64,000 nucleotides of DNA from Streptomyces sp. F63 (GTDB taxonomy: Bacteria; Actinomycetota; Actinomycetes; Streptomycetales; Streptomycetaceae). Below, piece after piece: positions 1 through 6,921 of this stretch (position 1 is the first letter of the stretch; every line of letters begins with the position of its first letter). The stretch spans positions 124,001 to 188,000 of the forward strand of contig NZ_JAGPXX010000007.1 in NCBI RefSeq assembly GCF_018070345.1. Reading direction: 5' to 3'. The translations under genes and the position numbers were made by a program. The notes under the pieces were generated by a model. That model worked only from the letters and a program-made list of their open reading frames with translations. It ran no database searches and was not told the origin of the DNA.

Positions 1-40
1 TGATGGTGGTTCCTTTCGATTGCGGTTGGAAGGGACGGCC

Positions 41-79
41 CCGGGTGGCGGCGTGCTTGGCGGCTTGTGCGCCACCCGG
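41..79. terminator. Hairpin downstream of the transfer operon
   Basis: Perfect 10-bp inverted repeat, CCGGGTGGCG at 41-50 and CGCCACCCGG at 70-79, with a 19-base loop. It lies just after the stop of the last leftward transfer gene. There is no T-tract, as is usual for Streptomyces terminators. It may separate the spd genes from whatever lies left of the window. Confidence 0.5.
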
Positions 80-86
80 TGGCCGG

Positions 87-431
87 TCAGCGGCGGTTCT
101 GCTGCGACATGAGCGAGCGGAGCACCAGGGCGCACACGGCGACCGACGAGGCGGTGACGGCGACCGCGAGGAGCATCGAGACCAGGACCGTGCCGACGAC
201 CAGGACCACGGCCGTTCCGCCGCCGATGACGGTGAGCAGGGCGCCCGGGGTGAGCTGGACGGTGGGCCGGGCCGGTGCCGAGGGAGGCTCGGCGGCCGGG
301 GCGACCGGGGCGAGCGTGTGGGCCGGGGTGTGCCGCTCGACGGCGGTCGGCTCGACCGGGAGCGGGATCACAGCGCCGGTCGGCGTCGGGTTGGTCGGGA
401 TCTTCGGACGGAACACGGCGGAACTCCTCAC
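87..431 (-). CDS. SpdD-like mobile element spread protein
   Basis: 114 aa. The N-terminal half is Pro/Ala-rich and hydrophilic. The C-terminal half has one long hydrophobic stretch (about residues 68-105, rich in V, L, A) and ends in a short basic tail. Size, layout and place at the end of a tra-spd operon match the SpdD-type proteins of Streptomyces conjugative elements, which are thought to help spread the element through mycelium. The GTG start at 431 overlaps the TGA of the preceding gene by 4 bases, implying translational coupling. The assignment rests on position and membrane layout; no catalytic motif is visible. Confidence 0.7.
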   Translation of the reverse strand: MRSSAVFRPKIPTNPTPTGAVIPLPVEPTAVERHTPAHTLAPVAPAAEPPSAPARPTVQLTPGALLTVIGGGTAVVLVVGTVLVSMLLAVAVTASSVAVCALVLRSLMSQQNRR

Positions 432-583
432 TTGATGGCGGTGTCGATGACCGGGGCGAGCAGGCTGTCCGCGATGAGGTAGCCGCCGAGGAGCAGCACC
501 AGGACCAGCCAGAGAGGCGGGCGGATGAGCTTGCAGCCGAGGTAGCCCACGGCGATGAGGGCGAGCCAGAGCGGAACGTCCAT
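428..583 (-). CDS. Small double-hydrophobic transfer-operon protein
   Basis: 51 aa and almost entirely membrane: two hydrophobic segments (about residues 4-18 and 24-45) separated by a short KLIRPP turn. The ATG at 583 is preferred to upstream starts because an AGGAG ribosome-binding site lies at 591-595. The stop is overlapped by the next gene (GTGA). Such tiny membrane proteins are typical of spd operons in pSAM2-like elements. The molecular role is unknown; a mating-pore or spread function is inferred from context. Confidence 0.7.
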   Translation of the reverse strand: MDVPLWLALIAVGYLGCKLIRPPLWLVLVLLLGGYLIADSLLAPVIDTAIK

Positions 584-594
584 GACGAGGGCTC

Positions 595-786
595 CTATCG
601 GATCGTGCAGCGGTGGGTGCGGGCGGCGAGCTGGGCGGCGCTCTGGCTGGAGTAGTCGGAGGACCAACCGCACCGGTCGTTGGTGCACACGGCGGCGTGC
701 TTGGTGCGGCCGTGCCGGTCGCGGTGGGTGCCGATCTGCACGAAGCCGATCCGCATCAGGGCGTGGAAGAAGTCGCGGGCAGGCAT
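595..786 (-). CDS. Mobile element transfer protein, 63 aa
   Basis: 63 aa. It contains two Cys residues in an A-x-C-T-N-D-R-C-G-W segment (about residues 33-42) and a final A-A-R-T-H-R-C stretch, giving a Cys2/His-Cys pattern that could bind zinc. Short proteins of this form, annotated as mobile element transfer protein, are standard members of actinomycete conjugative elements. An AAGGA sequence precedes the ATG at 786. It sits between the 49-aa and 51-aa genes of the same leftward operon. Confidence 0.75.
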   Translation of the reverse strand: MPARDFFHALMRIGFVQIGTHRDRHGRTKHAAVCTNDRCGWSSDYSSQSAAQLAARTHRCTIR

Positions 787-798
787 GGGTTCAGTCCT

Positions 799-948
799 TC
801 AGTCGGTCGGCGAGGTGCTGGGGCGTGCGGATCGCTCACGGTCGTCGACTTCGTCGCGCAGAAGACGGGCCATGATCGGATGGCCGGTGGCGTCCATTTC
901 GTTGGCGGCGTCGCGGAGTTCAGCGGGCGTCGACTCGTGTCCGGGCAT
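799..948 (-). CDS. Hypothetical 49-aa operon protein
   Basis: 49 aa, short and acidic, beginning MPGHESTPAELRDAANEMDA. The central part is probably helical (ELRDAANEMDA and MARLLRDEVDDRER). The ATG at 948 is preceded by GAGAGGA, which overlaps the end of the DUF2637 gene (stop at 958), so translation is likely coupled. Position, ribosome-binding site and continuous operon structure support a real gene; I do not recognise a family. Confidence 0.6.
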   Translation of the reverse strand: MPGHESTPAELRDAANEMDATGHPIMARLLRDEVDDRERSARPSTSPTD

Positions 949-957
949 GGGGTCCTC

Positions 958-1668
958 TCAAGCGAGTTGGGCGGCGATGGCGTCGGCCAGCGGCGGCGGG
1001 ACGCCGAGCCGGGCTCGCAGGGTGTCGGTGTCGATCCGGTCGCCGGTTCGGGTTCGGTGTTCGTCGGCGACCTTGCGGGCGTGCTCGACGAGCGCGGCCG
1101 GGACCGGGACCGGGGACGGCTCCGGCGCCGAGGCGGACAGGGCCGGGACAGGCTCGGGGCTCTCGACTGCTTCCGGCTCCGGCTCCGGCTCCGGCTCGGG
1201 CTCGGGATCCGGCCTTGATGCGAGGTCCGGCACACGCTCGACATCGGCGACCTCGGCCGGTTCGGCAGCCGCGGTTTCCTGCCGCTCGTTCACCGGACCC
1301 GGCGAATGGACCAGGAGCGTGCCGCCGAGGAAGGCCAGCGCTGGCCACCCGGCGACGAGGATGCGCAGCCAATCGGGCACATTCCCGAGGTCGAGAAGGC
1401 CGGCCGTTGCCACGTTGGCGCCCAGGGAGGCAGCCAGGGCGACGGCGAACCAGAACCAGGCGGCTCCCACGGGCTCACCGGCCGGGCGGAGTGAGCGGAG
1501 CCGTCGCCAGGCAGCGACCAGGAGCAGGTCGACGCTGATCGGGTAGGCCCAGGCTTTCCAGCCGTCCTGTCCGGCAGCGGCGGCGAGGTCGTGGAGGTGA
1601 GCGAAGGACAGGGCACCGGCGATCACGGCTTGGACCAGTACGGCGTCGAGCCGGAGCTTGGCCAGCAT
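958..1668 (-). CDS. SpdB-like membrane protein (DUF2637)
   Basis: 236 aa. The N-terminal half carries about four hydrophobic segments (around residues 9-25, 43-55, 67-90 and 98-120), as in the DUF2637 family, of which SpdB spread proteins are members. It is followed by a Pro/Glu-rich linker with an EPEPEPEPEPEPE run (about 154-170) and a C-terminal domain that looks helical and perhaps DNA-binding (VEHARKVADEHRTRTGDRIDTDTLRARLGV). A GGAAGGAG site precedes the ATG at 1668. SpdB proteins of Streptomyces plasmids are membrane/DNA-associated and act with the FtsK-like translocase in intramycelial spread. Confidence 0.85.
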   Translation of the reverse strand: MLAKLRLDAVLVQAVIAGALSFAHLHDLAAAAGQDGWKAWAYPISVDLLLVAAWRRLRSLRPAGEPVGAAWFWFAVALAASLGANVATAGLLDLGNVPDWLRILVAGWPALAFLGGTLLVHSPGPVNERQETAAAEPAEVADVERVPDLASRPDPEPEPEPEPEPEAVESPEPVPALSASAPEPSPVPVPAALVEHARKVADEHRTRTGDRIDTDTLRARLGVPPPLADAIAAQLA

Positions 1669-1744
1669 CGTCGGTCTCCTTCCTGCTGGTAGATCGGGTA
1701 GCGGAGTTGGTGGAGCGGTCCGCCGACTGATGGGGGAGCGAGGC

Positions 1745-3100
1745 TCAGGCCGCAGCCGGGGCGGCCTCGATGGCCGGTTCAGGGACCGGCGCCAGAGGTG
1801 ACAGGACGGGCCGGAACTGGGCGAGTTCGGGCACGTTCGGGGTCAGGTGGGCGTGCCGGTTGCAGGCGTTGACGGCCTGCCGCAGGGAGGTGTGCGGAGT
1901 CCGGATACGGCCCCAGCCGCCGGAGGAGTCGCCCGCCACGGCGATTCCGGGGGTCTCGGGTGAGATCTGGATCGTGGCGAGGACAGCATCCGGAGCGATG
2001 TCACCGAAGGCCATGTTCGCCGAGGGCTCGTCGTTGACGCGGTGGGCCGTACGGCCGGTGAGTTGGGCCCGGAGCATCGTGATGCCCTTACCGAGTTCGG
2101 AGCCGAAACGCTGCCCGCAGATCTCCAGGTAGATGCCGGCCGCGCGGCCGAGCTGGGCGAGCCGCGCGAGCGCGGTGATGATGCGGTCCCGGCGCTTCTC
2201 CTCCTCCTTAGTGCTGAACAGGGCGAGTTCGGCGACCTCGTCGACAAGCAGCACGACCGGAACCGGGCGCAGATGCTTGGGCAGGTCCCAGATGTCGGCG
2301 GCGATCTCCGCGTCCGGCACATCGGCGGTGATGCGCTGTTCGGCGCGGATGAGCTGGTAGACGGCTTCCATTCGGGACACCAGCGCATCGAGGAGTTCGG
2401 CGGCGGTGTCGGGGTTGTCGGCCAGTGCGGAGAACCGGCGAGCCAGCGGGAACAGCTCGACTCCCTGCTTACAGTCGATGCCGACGAGGGCAACAGGCTG
2501 TGTGGCCAGTTCTGCGACCAGGTTGCGTTGGTACACGGACTTGCCGGACTCGGTGGCCCCGATGGTCAGGGCGTGCGGAACGGTGCGGTAGTCGCGGTAG
2601 TGGACGGCTCCGTCCTCCCGCAGGGCGACCGGGACCCGCGTCGGCGTGCGGTCGACCCTGGCGGGCATCTGAACCCGCTTGAGCACGTCGTATCCGGTCA
2701 TGCGCAGTTCGACCACACCGGAGCGCAGCTCACGCGAGGTCACGCCGTACATGCCGAACGAGTGCCGCAGCCGGTCGCAGGAGGCGGCGACCTCGAAGGC
2801 GTCCTGACTCGGGCGCAGGCCCAGCCGAAGGACCAGGCCGGTACGGGTCGGGCGGAGCCGCAGGATGCGCGGGGTCCGGGAGTTCGGCACCGGCCGGTTG
2901 GCGATCCGGGCCAGGGCCAGGCGCCAGCGGGACGGCGGAACGGTCAGCCCGCACGCCTCCATGACCGAGCTGTAGCGGAAGACGACCCGCAGCACCGCGA
3001 GGGCGATACCGAAGGACAGCCAGTACCAGGCGGGACGCCGCCACCGCAGAACCAGAGCGGTGGCGACGACCAGCAGCAGCGCGACCGTGAAGTCGGTCAT
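1745..3100 (-). CDS. FtsK/SpoIIIE-like conjugal DNA translocase (Tra)
   Basis: 451 aa from the ATG at 3100. The upstream in-frame extension is rejected because the ATG immediately follows the stop of the preceding gene. Two hydrophobic segments lie at the N-terminus (about 5-19 and 26-41). A Walker A motif GATESGKS lies at about 181-188 and a Walker B strand PVVLLVDEVAE at about 281-291. These mark the FtsK/SpoIIIE ATPase family. In Streptomyces conjugation a single such hexameric motor moves double-stranded DNA between hyphae, unlike Gram-negative relaxase systems. It is the central gene of the leftward transfer operon. Confidence 0.93.
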   Translation of the reverse strand: MTDFTVALLLVVATALVLRWRRPAWYWLSFGIALAVLRVVFRYSSVMEACGLTVPPSRWRLALARIANRPVPNSRTPRILRLRPTRTGLVLRLGLRPSQDAFEVAASCDRLRHSFGMYGVTSRELRSGVVELRMTGYDVLKRVQMPARVDRTPTRVPVALREDGAVHYRDYRTVPHALTIGATESGKSVYQRNLVAELATQPVALVGIDCKQGVELFPLARRFSALADNPDTAAELLDALVSRMEAVYQLIRAEQRITADVPDAEIAADIWDLPKHLRPVPVVLLVDEVAELALFSTKEEEKRRDRIITALARLAQLGRAAGIYLEICGQRFGSELGKGITMLRAQLTGRTAHRVNDEPSANMAFGDIAPDAVLATIQISPETPGIAVAGDSSGGWGRIRTPHTSLRQAVNACNRHAHLTPNVPELAQFRPVLSPLAPVPEPAIEAAPAAA

Positions 3101-3102
3101 GA

Positions 3103-3453
3103 TCAGGCCGCCTTCGCCTTCGCGGCGACCAGGGAGGTGACCGCGACGGCGCGGAAGCTGATCCCGTGGCGGGCCTGCCCGTTGAAGGTGTTCTCCCACG
3201 GCCGGGCGACCAGACCGGTCAGGGCGACCGGGGTACCCATCTCCAGCTCACCGGAGATTCCCGTCTCCGGGACGGCCACGGTCAGGATCTCCGCGTCGCC
3301 GTTGGCCGCGAACATCACGCCGACGGTCATCATCGTCGCGCCGGTCTCGGCATCGGTGGCGATCTCGCCCGTGCGGCGGTCGCGGATCTTCGGCTGCGGG
3401 GGCTGGGCCACCATCACGGCGGCGGCGGAGGTGTCCACGGGAATCTGACGCAT
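3103..3453 (-). CDS. SCO3933-family regulatory protein
   Basis: 116 aa from the ATG at 3453, which has an AGGAG sequence about 8 bases upstream (the longer in-frame form lacks one). The composition is soluble, mostly beta-like, with a conserved feel: IRDRRTGEIATDAETG, then a Gly-rich segment and ARPWENTFNGQARHGISFRA. Proteins of this type precede tra in many Streptomyces integrative elements and are annotated as SCO3933-family regulators; the exact role is not established. It is the first gene of the leftward operon and lies opposite the HTH regulator across a 156-base divergent control region. Confidence 0.75.
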   Translation of the reverse strand: MRQIPVDTSAAAVMVAQPPQPKIRDRRTGEIATDAETGATMMTVGVMFAANGDAEILTVAVPETGISGELEMGTPVALTGLVARPWENTFNGQARHGISFRAVAVTSLVAAKAKAA

Positions 3454-3545
3454 CGTCTTGTCTCCTGAGTGATGGGTTTCTGTCCGGCGTCCGGCCGGTG
3501 AGATCAGGAGACCGCGAGAGGGCATGGACGCATCACGGTCCGTAT

Positions 3546-3585
3546 GGACGTTTGGGGACGTCTGAGTTATCGTCAAAACGTCCCC
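3546..3585. promoter_or_regulatory. Candidate operator between tra operon and regulator
   Basis: Perfect inverted repeat GGGGACGT (3554-3561) and ACGTCCCC (3578-3585), arms 16 bases apart. A further GGACGTTT copy at 3546-3553 abuts the left arm, and the right arm read in reverse extends to GGGGACGTTTTG, so three related half-sites cluster within 40 bases. They sit just before the HTH regulator start and upstream of the leftward transfer operon. This is the expected place for an element repressor to control both itself and tra. Confidence 0.6.
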
Positions 3586-3609
3586 ATCGTCCTACGGGAA
3601 GGCCCTGTG

Positions 3610-4341
3610 ATGGCGAACGAGCGTCTGCGCGCGGCGATTTCAGCGAAGGGCGAGACCATCCAGTCCGTGGCCCAGCATGTGGGAGTGGACCCCAAGAGCG
3701 TCGAGCGGTGGATCACCACGAACCGCACACCGCACCGGGGACACCGCTGGAAGGCCGCGAGCTTCCTGGGGGCCGATGAGGTCTACCTCTGGCCGAGCGT
3801 CGAGAAGCAGGCGGAGACGGCGAGCACGTCAGAACTGATCACGTACTACCCGCACCGGGGAGCCGTCCCGGCGGCGCTGTGGTCGTCCCTGATCGAGAAG
3901 GCCACGGACCAGGTCGGCATCCTCGTTTACGCGGGACTGTTCCTGTTCGACAGTCACCCGGACCTTCCGGACCAGCTCGCCGAGAAGGCGAAGGCCGGCG
4001 CACAGGTCCGCATCCTGCTCGGAGACCCGGACTCGGAGGCGGTCCGCCAGCGTGGCGAGGAGGAGGGGATCGGCGACGACTTGGCGGCCCGAGCCCGGAT
4101 CACCCGCCGCTACCTCCAGCCCGCGATGTCGACACCCGGCGTCGAGGTCCGGCTACACGACACGATCCTCTACAACTCGCTCTACCGGTTCGATGACGAC
4201 ATGTTGGTGAACCCGCACGTTCTCGGAGCTCCCGCCGGGCAGAACCCGGTGATGCACTTCCGCTACATCCCCGGCGCCCGGACGTTCCGGCACTACATGC
4301 GGAGCTTCGACTACGCATGGGAGCGCGGCCGGGAGGCGTGA
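3610..4341 (+). CDS. HTH transcriptional regulator with DUF5919 domain
   Basis: 243 aa. The N-terminus (about 1-60) is an XRE-type helix-turn-helix (AISAKGETIQSVAQHVGVDPKSVERWI). The rest (about 80-240) matches the layout of DUF5919, a domain of phospholipase-D-like fold found behind HTH domains in actinobacterial element regulators: LITYYPHRGAVPAALWSSLIEKA, then VRILLGDPDS. The ATG at 3610 (or the GTG directly before it) follows GGGAAGG. It is divergent from the transfer operon across the candidate operators, and is probably the element's repressor or activator. A Nudix gene follows in the same direction. Confidence 0.85.
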   Translation: MANERLRAAISAKGETIQSVAQHVGVDPKSVERWITTNRTPHRGHRWKAASFLGADEVYLWPSVEKQAETASTSELITYYPHRGAVPAALWSSLIEKATDQVGILVYAGLFLFDSHPDLPDQLAEKAKAGAQVRILLGDPDSEAVRQRGEEEGIGDDLAARARITRRYLQPAMSTPGVEVRLHDTILYNSLYRFDDDMLVNPHVLGAPAGQNPVMHFRYIPGARTFRHYMRSFDYAWERGREA

Positions 4342-4376
4342 CGCGACCCAGGCCGGGGACGTGCGACGCTGAAGAC

Positions 4377-4847
4377 ATGGCCCGCGTCGACTACTACAAC
4401 GATCCGAACGCCCCAAAGGCGAACAGCCTTGTCCCCTCAGTGACCGCCGTAGCGCGCAACGAGGCCGGGGAAGTCCTGCTGATCCACAAGACCGACAACG
4501 ACCTCTGGGCCCTGCCCGGCGGCGGGGTCGACCTGGGGGAGTCGGCGCCAGATGCCGCCGTGCGCGAGACCAAGGAAGAGACCGGATACGACGTCGAATT
4601 GACCGGACTGGTCGGCTTGTACACGAACCCCGGGCACGTCATGGCGTACGACGACGGCGAGGTCCGACAGCAGTTCTCGATCTGCTTCCGCGCCCGCATC
4701 GTCGGCGGGGAGTTGCGAACCAGCAGCGAAAGCAAGGAAGTCGCGTTCGTGCCGCCGGGCAGGCTGGACGGACTGAACATCCACCCGTCGATGCGCCTGC
4801 GGATCGACCACGGCCTGGCCGAGCGGTCCGAGCCCTACATCGGCTGA
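4377..4847 (+). CDS. Nudix hydrolase (Pif-like)
   Basis: 156 aa. A complete Nudix box spans about residues 49-71 (G-x5-E-x7-RET-KEE-TG), with the RETKEETG core. Nudix enzymes cleave nucleoside diphosphates linked to another moiety; the substrate cannot be read from the sequence. pSAM2 also carries a Nudix protein, Pif, which blocks redundant transfer between cells already holding the element, and the neighbourhood here suggests the same role. The start at 4377 lies 36 bases after the regulator stop. The 3' end overlaps the convergent HD gene by 13 bases. Confidence 0.85.
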   Translation: MARVDYYNDPNAPKANSLVPSVTAVARNEAGEVLLIHKTDNDLWALPGGGVDLGESAPDAAVRETKEETGYDVELTGLVGLYTNPGHVMAYDDGEVRQQFSICFRARIVGGELRTSSESKEVAFVPPGRLDGLNIHPSMRLRIDHGLAERSEPYIG

Positions 4848-5404
4848 GCGGCCATCCGGGCATGGGTGCGCTCGACAGCGGCCCCGAGGTACGGCCGTGC
4901 CTTGCTGATCGCGTTGTGCACTTCGCTGCCCGGTTCGTAGCGGACCAGGATCTCGTCGATCCGCCGGTCGAAGTCGAAGGACTCTCCGGCCGGCCCCGTC
5001 GTCATGTCGGCGAAGATGAGGGCATCGAGGACGGGGGAGTCCTCCCGCTCGTAGACCGCCAGCTCTGCGGAGAGCCCGCGCTGCTCGGCTTCGTAGACAG
5101 CACCCGAGTGGTGAGCGACCAGGCGCACGAGCCGGGAAGGCGCACCCAGCGACTCCAGGTGCCGAGCACCGTCGAGGGGATGAAACCCGGTCTCGCGCAG
5201 CTCCGGGGCATAGCCGATGTCGTGCAGCCAAGCGGCAGCGACGAGGAGATCCCGGTCGTCCTCGGACACAGCCGCGGTTGCCTCACGGGCCCGAGCTGCC
5301 ACAGCCTGAGTGTGCAGCCAGCGGTTCCCGAGCGGGGGCAACAGGGACTCGGCGAGCGCGGCCGCTCCCTGGGGCGTGTCGAGTGCAGAAGGCATGAATC
5401 GCAC
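4835..5404 (-). CDS. HD-domain phosphohydrolase
   Basis: 189 aa with a GTG start at 5404; an in-frame ATG at 5395 would give 186 aa, and no clear ribosome-binding site decides. The HD-domain pattern is visible: a first His (HTQAV), AAWLHDIGYAPELRETGFHPLDGARHL (the HD pair, then His), a later VAHHSG, and an Asp near FADMTTGP. The HD superfamily comprises metal-dependent phosphohydrolases acting on nucleotides. It converges on the Nudix gene. Two nucleotide-hydrolase families side by side on the element hint at superinfection control or defence, but that is inference. Confidence 0.8.
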   Translation of the reverse strand: MRFMPSALDTPQGAAALAESLLPPLGNRWLHTQAVAARAREATAAVSEDDRDLLVAAAWLHDIGYAPELRETGFHPLDGARHLESLGAPSRLVRLVAHHSGAVYEAEQRGLSAELAVYEREDSPVLDALIFADMTTGPAGESFDFDRRIDEILVRYEPGSEVHNAISKARPYLGAAVERTHARMAAQPM

Positions 5405-5836
5405 GGTAGCCGAGACGAGTGTCGAGCCGACAGCCCAGGAACTGTGGACCCTGGATCTTGGCGCGGTAGAACTTTCCCTACTCCATCAAGGCCCGCGCAC
5501 GGCGCGGGCGCGCGCCGCCTTTTCGGCGCGGCCCGCCTCCTGTCTCCGCCCCGGCTGGCCGCGCCCGGCGGCGCGCTGGCGGCTGCGGGCATGGGATGGG
5601 GGAGAAACCCTCTGTGGCTGGGGCGGCCGGCTCCACGGCTTTAGGCAGCCACTTTGGGGCGAGCCTCTAAGATCATGGCCCCAACGTCGTGCTTTACCGG
5701 GCAGGTCCACAGACTGCCCGACGCGCCACCAGCTTACGGGGCCATGATCACTCGCCCCAAAGCAGCTCCAGCCCAAAGCCGCTCCACCGACCTACGCGGC
5801 TAGTGGCCACGTTGCTGTCCTGGAAAGGCATGGCTG
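5405..5836. other. Non-coding structured stretch on the element
   Basis: No convincing gene. Two GC hairpins lie near the left side: CCCGCGC/GCGCGGG (5492-5508, 3-base loop) and CGCGCCG/CGGCGCG (5511-5530, 6-base loop). The nested inverted repeat at 5652-5762 follows. The concentration of secondary structure suggests a cis-acting DNA site (single-strand origin or transfer locus) or a structured RNA. Confidence 0.5.
5652..5762. repeat. 111-base nested inverted repeat
   Basis: Three nested perfect stems. The outer arms are CTTTGGGGCGAG (5652-5663) and CTCGCCCCAAAG (5751-5762). After a 7-base bulge on the left and a single base on the right come GATCATGGCCCC (5671-5682) and GGGGCCATGATC (5738-5749). 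Inside lies CGGGCAG (5698-5704) with CTGCCCG (5714-5720). Folded as single strand this gives a long imperfect hairpin with 31 paired positions. Rolling-circle-type conjugative elements need a single-strand origin that folds this way; that role, or a clt-like transfer site, is inferred. Confidence 0.65.
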
Positions 5837-6535
5837 TCACTGCTCCAGCCCCCAATCGCGCACTCGCTGAAGTTCGCGTTTTACATCCTTAGCTACTCTA
5901 ATTGCCGCCCGCAGCTCATCGTCTGAGACTTCCTCGCTGTGTGCGTGCACTAGCTTATTTCGCGTGTCGAGAAGAGAATGCAGCTGCTCCATCGTTTCGC
6001 GTGATACCGGTGCTCGGCGCTCGTAGTGGCGGAAGATTGTTCCTAGTGAGACCGGGCTCTTTCCGTCATCATCTTCAAGTGGCGCAAAACCCCGCATGAA
6101 GCGTTCAACATCGGACCATTGGTCAATAACTTCAGTAACGAGAAGGGCCCTCTCCGGCACAGACTCTGTTCTCTGCTCGCGTTGATAATTAATGACGAAT
6201 ATTGTGATCGAAATAGCCGCTATGAGGGGGATGATGCTGTTGGGTGTGCCCATTGCTTGTGCGATCACTGTGATCACTGCGATCGCAGTGATCGCGGATG
6301 CTGCAACTACTATAGGGGTCAATTTATCGATACTGCGGCGACTTTTGGGGAGTCGCTTCCAAGAGCTCGACTCGGCAGAGGCTACAACATCGCTTCGGGA
6401 AACCAGGTTCGCGCCGCGGGCGTCGGCGTAAATATTAGCTCTGATTTCCAACTCAGTGCGCCATTCTTCCGCGAGTGCATCAATTGCTGCACGAGCGTCT
6501 TCGCTGAGTCGGTCGTCACCCTCGGATGTATTCAT
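5837..6535 (-). CDS. Two-TM protein with C-terminal HEPN-like Rx4H motif
   Basis: 232 aa from the ATG at 6535. Residues 1-60 are soluble. Two hydrophobic segments follow (about 72-93 and 100-117). The cytosolic C-terminal part (about 120-232) is helical and contains DTRNKLVHAH with R192-x4-H197, the signature of HEPN ribonucleases and related toxins. The segment around 29-55 resembles part of the upstream neighbour (same A-x-x-x-x-x-G-A-x-x-V-S pattern). Base composition is far more AT-rich than the rest of the window, implying recent acquisition. The two genes are 5 bases apart and form an operon. Function unknown; an abortive-infection or toxin role is plausible. Confidence 0.65.
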   Translation of the reverse strand: MNTSEGDDRLSEDARAAIDALAEEWRTELEIRANIYADARGANLVSRSDVVASAESSSWKRLPKSRRSIDKLTPIVVAASAITAIAVITVIAQAMGTPNSIIPLIAAISITIFVINYQREQRTESVPERALLVTEVIDQWSDVERFMRGFAPLEDDDGKSPVSLGTIFRHYERRAPVSRETMEQLHSLLDTRNKLVHAHSEEVSDDELRAAIRVAKDVKRELQRVRDWGLEQ

Positions 6536-6540
6536 TGCAT

Positions 6541-6921
6541 TCACCTTCGCCCCGCGAGAAATGTGAAGATGCCAATCAATACCGATGCGGTGAAACCTAT
6601 GGAGCCGGTTGGGGTTCCGATGTTTTCCCCGAAGACTCCTGCCATCGCGGCTGCTATGTACGGAACGACTGAGATCGATGTCTTCCACTTGGAAACTCTC
6701 GGTTGAATGTGGCCGCGTCGTCCAACCAGGTCTGCTTCTTGGATCATGCTGCTTGTGACCATGGGTGCCCCGGGACCCAGGTGAACGCTGGCTTCGATGC
6801 GCTCAGCCTCGCGCAGCACGTCTTCGCCGTACCTCTGGACGCATGCCTCAAGCGCCTGCCTGGCGTCGGGGACGAGCGAAGAGCTCCCGGCTACCTGGAT
6901 GTCAAGATCATCGGATGCCAC
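6541..6921 (-). CDS. Two-TM accessory protein paired with the HEPN-like gene
   Basis: 126 aa. Soluble N-terminal part (1-78), then two hydrophobic segments (about 82-97 and 105-123) separated by a GENIGTPTGS turn. Part of the N-terminal region (REAERIEASVHLGPGAPMV) lines up with the same region of the downstream protein, and a Ser-x-Trp-Lys (SKWK) segment precedes the membrane part in both. It looks like a shortened paralog lacking the HEPN-like tail. The upstream start is the ATG at 6921. I recognise no named family. Confidence 0.6.
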   Translation of the reverse strand: MASDDLDIQVAGSSSLVPDARQALEACVQRYGEDVLREAERIEASVHLGPGAPMVTSSMIQEADLVGRRGHIQPRVSKWKTSISVVPYIAAAMAGVFGENIGTPTGSIGFTASVLIGIFTFLAGRR

